64,000 bases of DNA. It comes from Pseudo-nitzschia pungens (Eukaryota; Bacillariophyta; Bacillariophyceae; Bacillariales; Bacillariaceae). The translations under genes and the position numbers were made by a program. Numbering within the stretch: the stretch's first letter is position 1; each line of letters opens with the position of its first letter. Below are positions 54,346 to 64,000 of the stretch, piece after piece. The notes beneath the pieces were generated by a model. It ran no database searches. It had not been told where the DNA came from and saw only the letters and a program-made list of their open reading frames with translations. Location of the stretch: positions 1,833,001-1,897,000 of the forward strand of contig CM074758.1 of the NCBI GenBank assembly GCA_037355855.1, in the 5' to 3' direction.

Positions 54346-57293
54346 AATCGTCGTTGGCAGTAAGACCCGAACCAGCGACAAGCCCTGTCGTTTGTATTTG
54401 TGAGGCGCTGATTGTCATTTTGGAGCGTCCGAGCCACGCGTCCGCGATACTTGCGCCCTTGGTAGAAAGTGTCTCGATTCTTTTGCCGGGGTGTCATTAC
54501 AACGAAGAACAAACCACGAATCCGCTCCGGCAAAAGTTGTTGCGATCGCTTCTGTATCGTTTGGAATCACCAGCTTCCTCAGGCGAGTCTAATGGATCCC
54601 GAATTCGTTCGACTCGAAGAAGCACCGAAGAACTTGCCGTTGTGTGTCGCACACTCTCGGCGTGCTTGGATGCGATTCGAAAACTGAGAAAAGGAAACGA
54701 CACCGATCATGGTAGTCAGAACAAGGCGGACGTCCAGATCGTAATGAAACCACTCGAAATGTTCCTGAGGAAGATTATAACCGAGTGTAACGATTGCGAC
54801 AGCGATCTGACGAAAAGGTCGTCCCAAAAAACGGTAGAATCCAATGCACTGGTGATTGCATCACTCAATCTATTGCGAGCCTTCATTGCATGTTATCCAA
54901 ACGAGATAACGGGACTGGGATGGAAACTCGTTATCGAGGGCGCAAACCAAAGCAACAATTTGGTAAAATGTCAGGTTTCTATTCTCCGTGGGACTACGCC
55001 GACGATTGCATCGTCGTATCTACCATCGATTGTTGTTCTACGCAACTGTATTGCGATGCAACCACATATTATCGATACTACAGCCGTGGCTCTCACCATG
55101 GAATGTCTGGCGGACTTCATTTCGGCTCTGCCATGGAATAGATGGCTCCAGCAAAGTTCGTTTGGCAAATCGTACCAAAGAAACACGTCCGGTTTGTACA
55201 AAACTGTCGTGAATGCCTTGTGCACGCTTCTCCAAATCGCAAAGGACGCGTTTGAAAGTTCTGGTGACAAAACGCTGATGAGCGGCTTGGGACGCCTCAT
55301 AAAAGCATTATTCCTAGAAATTCCTTATTGTGACAGCAAGTTAATTCTCACCGGAGTAGAGCTGTGGAAATCCGTTTCGACGACCATTCGGAGTCGCTTC
55401 AAACCCGTGGATGATGCTGTTGCTACTGCCGGGAACAAAGACAAACTAAACCTAGCATTCGAAATCTTGCAGGCCTCGTCCGGAGGGACGGTTACTCCGC
55501 AAGGCCATTTGTGCGGGATGTCCGTGCCTCTTCGAACGTGGTTTCTTGGGGACGATCCGTTCGTGGACGTTTTTGTGGCAGGATTGATCGAATCTTTCGA
55601 ATATGCGGACCGGCAATTGGAGTTGGCTGTCAAGATTTTGTCTTGCGTGTTGAGAACGCTCCCCGATGTTGCATTGCAAAGATGGAAGACTTTTGGTCCC
55701 CTTTTCCGGGAGATGAACACCGACGGCATCAACAGGACGGACCAAATGCGGTTGGAAGTGCTCGAGTCGTTCATGTTGGGAAGAAAAGACTTCGAGGCAT
55801 CAGCAGATCTACAGATTATCAATGACGGCATCATTTCGGGCATCGACGAACTATTGCTCAAAGAATGGGGTCGCAACGGTCGTCGGCGACGTTTGAGCAT
55901 TTACTCGGCATTTCGCAGTCAGGATTGGTTACAACTCGATCGCATCGAAGGTCGCATTCTCGATCATTTCGATCAAATCTTGGACCAGTGCAACGACTCC
56001 AGCGCGAAGATTCGCGAAGGAGCTGCCAAAGCACTCGGTGAGTTTTGCTCCCGGTATATTATACCGAGTACGTCGTCTGGTGGGATCCAGATGAAACAAT
56101 ACTCCATCATCGCCGATACAGTTCGCATAGCAATGTCAAAACTGAGCACTGACCAGAATGCAGCAGCTCGGTCGATGGCCATTTTTTGTCTGGGGAATCT
56201 CACTAATGCACTGAACGAGTCAAACTGTAGGAAGGTTTTGAATTCGACAAAACTGCAAGAAATCTCGAGAGCCATTCTCGTTGCCTTTGATGATTGCAAC
56301 GATAAAGTGGTGAAAAACGCTATCCGGTCAATTGGACACACCGGCAACTCATTGGCATGGTCATTGAGATGGGAGCCCCAAGCGGACGTCCATAAATTGT
56401 CGCGCGAGATACTCGTCGAACTAATGGAGTCTTTGACCCAGAAATTATCCAATACGCTATACGTGGCATGCAATGAAGAGCAAAAGGCTGCCATGACATG
56501 GAAAGAGAGGTCCGCTGCAAAGAAGCACGGATGGGGAGCTTGCCACTCTCTGGGGCTAGTCTTTGAAGGTCTCGTCGTCGAAACTGTGGGAGATTGCGAT
56601 GCTCTCGTTTCGGCATGTTCGAAAGCCGCCCGATGCCTGGTTCGTTGCGTTTGCAAGCATACAGCCCTAAACGAAAAGGTTGTGCTTGCGGCAATGGCAG
56701 CGTTCGGTCAACTCCCCGGTCCATTCTTGGCCAGGATCGACTCCAATTTGGGTGATGCGCTCGCAGTGTCACTACTTATCCTGGAAGGCTCCCAGACAAC
56801 ACACAGCGACAGCATCGGTAGTCCCGGTAAGGCTCGTGACTCTCCCAAACCTGTTGCCCACCCGAAACTGGACGCCCAAAACAAGGACTTTCTCTGCCAC
56901 GTGCTCGGTTCGGCCTCGATTGGCGATGCCACCCTGGCCCTGGCATACCATAAACCCGGACACGAAACCGAATCGGTCACCCCCCACACTCTGGGCGTGC
57001 TGTATGCGTGGATGGTGGAATCACCGCAACTCGAAGCCCTTCCAGCCCGCGCATTTGAGGTCTTTGCGATTGCCCTCCATCGCCAGGATTTTTGGTCCGA
57101 AACCGTCGGGCTCGAGCAGCGGTTCACCAGCCGCGCCATTCAAAAGCGCAAACAGGAACAAAGGGTTTCACCGCCAAGCGCGGATCAAAAGTCCCATTCG
57201 GATCCCGGCGCGTTTGAGACGGAAGGGGGCAAAAGCTTCTCGGCACAAGCCACGGAGGAGGAGGACGACGACGAAGAGGCAGACGAACTGTAA
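53247..57293 (+). CDS. Large HEAT/ARM-repeat protein with polyQ tract, HEATR6-like
   Basis: This is a 1348-residue uninterrupted protein from an ATG at 53247. The N-terminal ~135 residues are Gly/Ser/Arg-rich and end in a polyglutamine run of about 26-28 (residues ~103-130) encoded mostly by CAA. The rest is alpha-helical with HEAT-like units. Examples are LLRAFIACYPNEITGLGWKL, CDSKLILTGVELWKSV, SAKIREGAAKALGEFCSRY, NAAARSMAIFCLGNLTNAL and DKVVKNAIRSIGHTGNSLAW. The order, with a DUF4042-like middle (AFIACYPNEITGLGW), resembles HEATR6. A poly-Ser run (about 352-365) sits in the middle. It is a scaffold or adaptor with no catalytic motif or targeting signal. The C-terminal 60 residues are charged and acidic. 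This is the longest gene in the window and has no frame break. Confidence 0.78.
53553..53635 (+). repeat. (CAA)n/(CAG)n coding repeat (polyQ)
   Basis: About 27 tandem glutamine codons, nearly all CAA with CAG at both ends, lie in the HEAT-repeat gene. Confidence 0.95.
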
Positions 57294-57472
57294 TAATTTT
57301 CTACCGCGCATTTTCCTATCGCTTTTTTCTAATCTGTGGCTGATCACAGAATAACAAAACCAGCCTACACTCTTCGATAAACCGTTTTGCAGTGCAGCTT
57401 CTTTTCTTTTGGAGCTACAAAATACCAAACAAATAAGTTTAAAACGAATCATATCACAAACGACCCCCCAGC
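57294..57472. other. Gap after the HEAT gene
   Basis: This is an AT-rich 3' region with nothing recognisable. Confidence 0.6.
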
Positions 57473-58034
57473 ATGTTTCCTCTGAAGAGATTTCCTCATA
57501 CCATGTCTGTTAGGTGCACTCTAGAGACAGCAACCGTCTCGCAGTCACACCGGAAAGAGACGAGAGCTTTCTTTTCTTTTGTCGCGACGAACAACAGGAA
57601 AAGCGTTTGCCGACAATTGGAGCACCGAATCGTCGATCTAGGTGAGGAGCATCAAATCGAGCAAGCGGCGTCTATCAGCGAGCGGGTCTACCAGAGATTC
57701 TACACCGCGAATGTCCGGGTCTCTCCATGTGTGGGACAAAAAAAGTCAATCTGCAGGAGCTCCGGTAATTACTTCGACCAGAGAGGGGGACAGCATTACC
57801 GGAACGTGTTCTGTCTATCGCAACGGCACCTGTCTGTCTATGAGTGCGCATCGAGTCTACGGTATCGAAACCGGTCCCGCCATCGAATCCATACCAATCC
57901 ATATTACTCATCGAACCTCGCCCCCATCGAAGTCATTCTTCCGGCAACGAATCCGGTCCCCCCGCAACCAAACCACTCCAAAATCCATCCTCCGTGCATC
58001 GCAAAATAAGCCAGAAAAGGTAACGGGTGGATGA
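57473..58034 (+). CDS. Possible gene, two overlapping frames
   Basis: From the ATG at 57473 the frame reads MFPLKRFPHTMSVRC and continues through a helical segment (RIVDLGEEHQIEQAASISER). A +1-shifted frame then reads GAPVITSTREGDSITGTCSVYRNG, which is more protein-like than the original continuation. This mirrors the broken-frame genes in the window, but I recognise no domain and there is no homology handle. It could be a small gene, a fragment or chance. Confidence 0.25.
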
Positions 58035-58791
58035 GTAACCTACCGGCAAGGTATGGTAAGTAATTAGTTGTGTTCGTGACTATTTAAAATGACCTGTGGT
58101 CAGAGTGTAGTGACTTTAAAACATACAGTACTTCGTACGACCTAAAGTAATGGTATGACCAGGGAGAGATGACCTTTAGTCAGAGATTAGTGCCTTTTGC
58201 ATATTGTACGACCTAAACACTGGTGTGATTGGGGAGAGGCGGCGCAAAACATTCCCTTGCACTGTACGTACCGGCAATTGGAATTTGGATTGAACGAATG
58301 GACCCGACAGTTTTGTTTCCGCGGACAATTTCTGTGCACGCAGTTGTTGGGGTTGGATGGGGTTGACGAAGTTGTGACGAAGCACAGAACGCAGAACATA
58401 CACATGGTTCACACGACAAGCCTCTTCGATTGAGAATAAAAACTGTCAGTCATATATTTTTATAATATGGATAATAGTAATATAAATGATGTCAAATCGA
58501 TATTCTTTTTTTTTGCGAAAAACAACATTGTCCGACACTCTGGTGTTCGGTACTTCTGGTGTCCAAAACTCTGGTGTTGACTGCAACATTGGTGTTGTAT
58601 TCCTTATAATGTTGTCCTTGTTCTTTCCGTTGTTGCACTTCCATCAATGGTGCCGTTGCTGGTACCTAACGGTATGTGAAATACGTTCGGTTCATTTCTC
58701 GAAAGGGCTGCAAACTGCCAGTCCTGTCATGTCCATGCCATGCCATGCCATGCCACGACACGACACGACACGACACGACACGGTAATTGGT
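58035..58791. other. Intergenic region with pentanucleotide array
   Basis: No gene is supported. The sequence between about 58105 and 58215 holds two imperfect copies of GTACGACCTAAAG...TGACC...TCAGAG. The CATGC/ACGAC pentamer array lies at 58727-58783. Confidence 0.5.
58727..58783 (+). repeat. CATGC/ACGAC pentanucleotide array
   Basis: Tandem CCATG units change midway to ACGAC units. The array ends about 10 bases beyond the CW zinc-finger gene's stop codon. Confidence 0.9.
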
Positions 58792-60125
58792 TCAATTTTC
58801 GTCCTGCATGACCCACGGCGGACAACCCACGGCGGGAAGGTTTTCCTGCGGCGCGGCGCACGAGGCCGTCTTTTCGTCCCACGTGTTCATGACGCAGTAC
58901 CACTCCCCGTTGGAGGTCCGATCGATGACGTTTTGCTTGGCGTCCATAATCCTCAGGATGGCCCTCCACTTGCCGCAGGACGGATTGCAGCAGCGAACCC
59001 ACTCGTAGGGTTCCTTGGAGCTCGAGGCGACGGCGCGCTTCTTGCCCCTCGTCAGCGTCGGCAGCCGCGACTCGTACTGCTCGTTGCACTGCAACCGGCG
59101 GACCCACACCCTCAGGTGCTTGCGGGTGCGGGCGTCCGCGGCGGATTCGGGAGTGTGGGCCGCCTCGTATTCCTCCTCGGGTGCCGAGCAGCGGGCCCGA
59201 TCGGGGTCGTTCTTGTTCATGGTGCAGTACCACTTCGGTGGGAGCTTGCGCTCGTCGACAATCCCGCGGAGTCTCCTCCACTTCTTGCACTTGTCGCACT
59301 CGACCCAGGTGAACTGGGAGGAACCGGTGGTCTGTCCAAAGATGCTTCCCTCGTCGCGCTCCGTGTCCATTCCCTTGTCGATGACTCCGATGCAGCGGGG
59401 CTTGCTTCCGTCCGCGAATCCCCTGCCGGACTTGTCGTCTATGCGAAAGCCGCCGCCGCTGGAAGCAGAAGAGGAATTCCGGCTCGAGTACTGGTTGCGC
59501 CCCTTTTTCTTGGAGCGGGACGACTTTTTCTTGCTGCTGGTTCCTCCGTTGTGTGTGGTTCCGTCGGCGTATAGAATCCCTTCTTCCTCGTCGTCATCGT
59601 CGTCGTCATTGGCGGCGTTGTTGTCCCTGCCGGATCCCGAGAGTCCCCTGGTGGAAAGGGTCACCACCGATCCGGTTCCACTTCCGTCTCCCAACCAGTT
59701 GCATTTCTTGGCAATGTGCAAGAGATGCGCTCGATCCAGGCGAATGGACTCTCCCTTGTACACGTACTGGTGGTCTTCGTCGTCCGTGTCGGTGTCCACG
59801 ACGCTTCCGTTGGCACTGTATTGGTCTTCCTCCAGAGCCTTGCACAATTGCTTCTGGACTTCCAATTGCTCACGGGTCATTGGTCTGGGTTCCCGCAGAT
59901 CCGGATAAACCGGCACGACACTGGTAGGACTCGCATTCGGTGGCTTCTTGGCCTGCTTGCGAGGCTTCTTGACCTTCTCGGGTTTCTTCTCTTCTTCCTT
60001 CTCCTGAGTACCGGTATTACGTGTAGGTCGTGAAAAAAACAATTCCACCGATTCAAAACGAAGAAAACAACAACGGAAAGGAATTGAAGAACTTTAGCAA
60101 ACAGCAGCTTTCCGATACCAAAGAA

Positions 60126-60156
<31 letters not shown>

Positions 60157-61067
60157 ACAAATTGCCCCAAACCAAACCCCGTGCACTAATCACGGCGGAC
60201 TCACCTTTTTTCGCTTGACCTTCTTGATTTTCTTGGGGTCTTCCACGTCCTCGGGACCGGTCGCTTTTCGCTTTTTCCGAGCTCCCTTTTTGATCGCCTT
60301 GCTGCCATTGCCACTGCCACCGACACCGACACCGTTGCTGGTGGGCAACGGCTTGGAAGCCGCCGCCACCGCCGATGACGACGACGACGGCGCCTTGACT
60401 GCCGTTCTTGGAACCCAGAGACGAGGAGGAAGCCTTGGATGCCTTGGCCTTGGTCGCGGAAGCGCTCTTGGCCTTGGACACCGCGTGAGGTTGCCGCGGG
60501 GGAGGACTTGGCCTTGGAGGAGACGCTCAAGGGCAGCGAAGAAGCGGCGGCGCCGCTGCCGCCCTCGCCGACCGTCCTGCTTCCGGGGTTGGTTGCGGTT
60601 GGCGACCTCGAAAGCGGCGAGGAAGCCTGGGAGGCCCTGGGCGGTTTCGCCTTCTCGGAGGACGCCGCGGGAGAGGGTTTTCCGGTGTGCGGAAGCCTTG
60701 GGGGGGACGGCAGATGACGACGACGACAAGGACGACTTTGCGCTCGCGGAAGCGCCACCGCACCCGCACCCGCACCGGTCACCCGAGGCTTGGAAGCCTC
60801 CGGAATCGCGTGCGAAGCGTTCGCTTTCGCGGGGTCGGAAATCACTTCTCCTTCTTCCACAACACGCGCGCGTGCCGCGGGAACTTCGACTTCGGCGGAG
60901 AGCTTCGCCCCCCACGCTTGTTTCGGTTTCGGTTTCGGTTTCGGTTCCCGGGAATCGCGGTCACCACCGGGATCCTTCTCGGACTCGAGGCCCTTGGCGG
61001 GTTTGACCGGTTCTACCCAACCGGCGGCTTTCGTTGTCTCCTTGCGACTCTGGGCTTCGATCGGCAT
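58792..61067 (-). CDS. Protein with two CW-type zinc fingers (two exons, broken frame)
   Basis: CW domains read histone H3 Lys4 methylation, so this is probably a nuclear chromatin protein. Exon 2 (58792-60003) carries finger 1, FTWVECDKCKKWRRL with WYCTMNKNDPDRARC, and finger 2, EWVRCCNPSCGKWRAI with WYCVMNTWDEKTASC. Both keep the four zinc cysteines and the conserved Trp residues. Exon 1 (60205-61067) starts at ATG MPIEAQSRKETTK and is low in complexity, Lys/Pro/Ser/Ala-rich. The intron 60004-60204 (GTGAGT...CTCAG) is phase 0. Exon 1 needs four frame changes: -1 near 60770 (GGG run), +1 near 60706 (C7), +1 near 60485 and +1 near 60415. Net correction gives 691 codons, or 690 residues. No catalytic domain is seen. 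Confidence 0.82.
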
Positions 61068-62613
61068 GATCGGCTGCCTGATGCGTACCCGTGTGGTGCG
61101 TCGTCGAAAAAGGGAGGGAGATGATTTGGTGGTACAAGAAGTAATTACAATACTCGTACCGTAGACCGTGCGGCTTCGTTGCTTGATTGCCCGAAGTAAA
61201 ATGAAGAAAGCATGTTGCACTTCTCGCAGAATACCGTACTGGAGCGTTTTAGCTCTTGGCGTCGTTTCAAACGGAACCACTAAGTAAGGTTACTCGTAAT
61301 CTCATGAAGCAAGTTAAGTCTTTTAAGGTTACTGTCGATAACGTAAGGTTAGATTACCGCACCGTATTTCGTTGAGAGCGATGTCAAGTGAATCAAATGA
61401 AATGCGTACAATCTACCGTACGACAATTTGCTCCTGTTCACACTTTGTCTCGCAAGAAGTATTAATAAGCTCGCGAGATCTGTAGTTTATACGATCACAG
61501 TACGGCAGGGCTTTTCTGTTAACTGTTTTTTTACTGTATTTCGGAGCTGCATTTAAAATGCAGTATTTCCTTCTCTCGCGAGATCGAGACTCGTAGAAGT
61601 ATACTGCACATTTGTACTTAAACCGTGTTGAACAGTGGGCAACAAGACCAAGAATAAATTACTACGTACTACGTAAGTCTTACGGTATGATGATTCGATT
61701 CGGTGGAACCACTCATTTGAGAGTCAGCCTGCATTCCGGTCAAGAACACCGCAACTTTATTCGTGATTGTCCGTAGTAACCTTACTTGTAAGGTTAAGTT
61801 ACTTCGTACAGTAAGGTTACTTCGTACTTTTTAAAAATTATGGCGCCAGAAGCATCAAACAGGAGTCGTATTTTTTATTTTGAACAGCAAGGAGCATGCT
61901 GCGTGCCACGAGTAAGAGAGTAAGCCTTACCTCACGTAGTAAAGTTTACTCGTACCGGAACTTCCAAGTAGTTCTTGAACTTACGTAACTTACGGTAAGT
62001 TGTAAGTTAGCGGTACGATGTACCTTACTGTGCCTAAGGTTACTTCGGAAGGACGGCACTACCGTAGTTCGGGTAATACCTTTTTTTTAAGATTACTGGC
62101 AAGTTGCTTTTACCTGGTAAGGTTACCGGGGGCGGCATCAGCATCCTCAATCCCATGCTCGTCATGATTGGTATTGTTTTGAGTCGTAACGAGTAAGGTT
62201 ACGAGTAAGATTATGTTCCGATGCACCATATTGCATATTGATCGAATATCGTTGATTATCGACGACCGTTTCCGCGAGAACATCTACAGGGGTACGAACT
62301 ATTTTGTCGCTATCTTCGAATGAATCTCTCATAACTCTAAGATTGATTAACCGGTATTTCCGAGTGACAGAATCGAAGAATCAATCAACCAACCAAGCAA
62401 CAAATCAATCTCGAACCGTCGAACGCGGGATCCGCTCATTTATCGATCGATCAAACTTCGTTCGTTCGTTCATCGAAAGGCACGATCCAAACCAAACCAA
62501 AGCACGCGATAACCGTCATCCCAAACCCACTACAAGACAGATGCACCATACATACCGTATTCCTTTGAAATAAGAAAACGATCAAAACGAAACGACAACA
62601 AACGACAGCAGCC
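61068..62613. other. Divergent intergenic region, dense TAAGGTTA cluster
   Basis: About 1.5 kb between divergent starts without a supported gene. It carries about nine TAAGGTTA/TAACCTTA words between 61285 and 62200 plus ACTTCGTAC and CGTACGGTA words, the densest cluster in the window. Confidence 0.65.
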
Positions 62614-64000
62614 ATGGCACCCCGCCAGTACCACAACGTCAGCCCTACCACCGTCGGGTACGGCTGCAATGCTTCCCTGGCATCGCCTGCATCGGCATCT
62701 TCCTCATCATCGTCCGTCCGTCCTCCTCCTCCCTCGCCCACGGCAGTCCCCGAAATTTCGATCCCACCGGCCACCACGACGCGCAGACACCAGCGACTGC
62801 GACTGCGACTGCGAAACCGAATGAAACCGCGAATGCAAACGGGGACAATCGCTCGCTATCAACCAGCACCGACGCCAATATCAACACCGACGCCAGCACC
62901 GCTTTCGTCCGACCGGGCCTGGAGGCACAAGCTGCTCGCGTTGTTGCGAACGGTGTGCCAAACCAAGACTTTCCGGTACGGAACCGCTGCCGGGATGATC
63001 CTCGCCGCGGTCGCCTGCGCGATGCGACCGCCGCCGAACGGAAACGGAACGGAAACCGCCCAAGGCGGGCGCAGATGCGGCGGATGCGAATTCTCTCGCT
63101 GTTGTCGATGGTGGCACGCCTGGGTGCGCCGGGAGCGATTGCAAACCCAACCAGTGCTGCGTCTGCTTCTGCCATCAATACATCCTCATCAACTACATTA
63201 TCAACTACATTATCAACATCATCAACAACACCGACGCCGACCAGAACAACGCGCGGCACCGGTCTGGCCCAATTCTGCGGCGCCCTGTGCGCCGCGCTGG
63301 TCCGATCGCTCAGGAGTCCCGACTACGCGAACGCCGATTCGGCCTCCCTCGGGTGGCTCAAGTCCGCCGCGGAACGGGGTCTCGTGCAAAAGGCCCTCAT
63401 CGGGGCGACGCACATTTTGGTGCGGGTGGGGACCCACCGCGACAATAACAACAACATCCCCGGCGGTTGGAAGAAAACGGCGCTGCCCCCCCGGAGCGAG
63501 GGACTCAAGACGGATCTGGTGGAACTCCTCTCCAAGGGGGGCTGCCAAGAGATTGCCGCGCTCCCCGACACGTTCTGGGACAGGATCGCGACGCCCCTCC
63601 TGACCGCCCTCCCCTTTCTCTACCTCGCCCTTGCCTATCGAATGCTCAAGGGACTGCACAACGGGAACCTCGACGGGGAGGACTTTTTCTCGTCCAAGCT
63701 GCTCCCGTCCTCCCGGCGAAGGGGTGGGAATCATCATTATAGTAACAACAACAACAACAACAATGGTGAGGAGGAGGGCAAACGCGCCCGGATCACCCTC
63801 GACGACGTGGCGGGACTCGACGCCATACTCCCCGAGGTCCGGGAGATCGTGTCCTACCTGAGGGATCCGTCGGGCTTTGTCGCTCTGGGAGCCGAGCTCC
63901 CCCGGGGCATTCTGCTGCACGGGAGCCCCGGGGTCGGAAAAACCATGATCGCCAGGGCCATCGCCGGCGAGGCCGACTGCGACGCCTTTTGCGTCTGCAG
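62614..64000 (+). CDS. FtsH-like AAA metalloprotease, 3' end beyond the window, one -1 frame break
   Basis: The ATG at 62614 (GCCATGG) opens a basic, Ser/Thr/Pro-rich leader. Hydrophobic segments lie at YGTAAGMILAAVACAM and LLTALPFLYLALAYRM, the paired helices expected of FtsH/Yme1 proteases. The AAA domain begins LDDVAGLDAILPEVREIVSYL, then LGAELPRGILLHG, Walker A GSPGVGKT and ARAIAGEADCDAF, after which the window ends. Walker B and the HEXXH protease site are therefore not visible, and an inactive FtsHi-like protein cannot be excluded. The frame moves -1 near 63070 (GGCGGGCGC; one G fewer than needed). The segment after the first helix is Ser/Thr-rich. Location is probably a plastid or mitochondrial membrane. 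Confidence 0.8.

Noticed and set aside
1..64000. Transposons, tRNA or rRNA genes
   Set aside because: I saw no transposase, reverse transcriptase, terminal repeat or cloverleaf with both internal promoter boxes. A covariance-model scan would be needed to exclude small RNA genes.

Overview
The window is nuclear DNA of a photosynthetic stramenopile, most likely a diatom. The main evidence is a set of secretory signal peptides ending in diatom-style ASAF plastid-import motifs (clearest in the glucose-6-phosphate 1-epimerase at 26659-27815). Short GT-AG introns of about 110-330 bases, a trifunctional sulfate-activation fusion of the kind known from heterokonts, and Asn/Asp/Ser/Gln-rich low-complexity runs agree with this. 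Species cannot be read from the sequence. About 25 protein genes lie on both strands, mostly as divergent or convergent pairs. I saw no RNA gene, transposon, CRISPR array or prokaryotic operon.

Layout. 0-15 kb: PEX10 (peroxisome import), an IAH1-like SGNH esterase, ARP6 (SWR1-type chromatin remodelling), an SLC4 anion transporter with a plastid-like leader, and a two-domain AAA ATPase. 15-30 kb: a bromodomain protein, a thioredoxin-like ferredoxin joined to a TPR-like region, pseudouridine-5'-phosphate glycosidase, several small signal-peptide or membrane proteins, and plastid glucose-6-phosphate 1-epimerase. 30-44 kb: a degenerate Nudix-like protein, tRNA dimethylallyltransferase, a DUF1995-like plastid protein, a conserved unknown, a twin CX9C protein, a Nudix hydrolase and a double jacalin-like lectin. 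44-64 kb: a tail-anchored TPR-like protein, DusA-type tRNA-dihydrouridine synthase, an APS kinase/ATP sulfurylase/pyrophosphatase fusion, a HEAT-repeat protein with a polyQ tract, a double CW zinc-finger protein, and the 5' part of an FtsH-like ATPase cut by the window end.

The genes do not form one pathway. Recurring themes are plastid-directed proteins, chromatin factors (ARP6, bromodomain, CW) and tRNA modification (dimethylallyltransferase, Dus).

Two things stand out. First, at least ten genes can be read through only by allowing single-base frame changes. About 16 are +1 and about 3 are -1, most fall in or beside short homopolymers, and correcting them gives whole-codon totals ending at the family-typical C terminus. 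Residual assembly indels are the simplest explanation, but the +1 bias deserves a check. Second, an 8-base near-palindromic word (TAAGGTTA/TAACCTTA) recurs about 25 times between genes and was not noticed inside any coding region.
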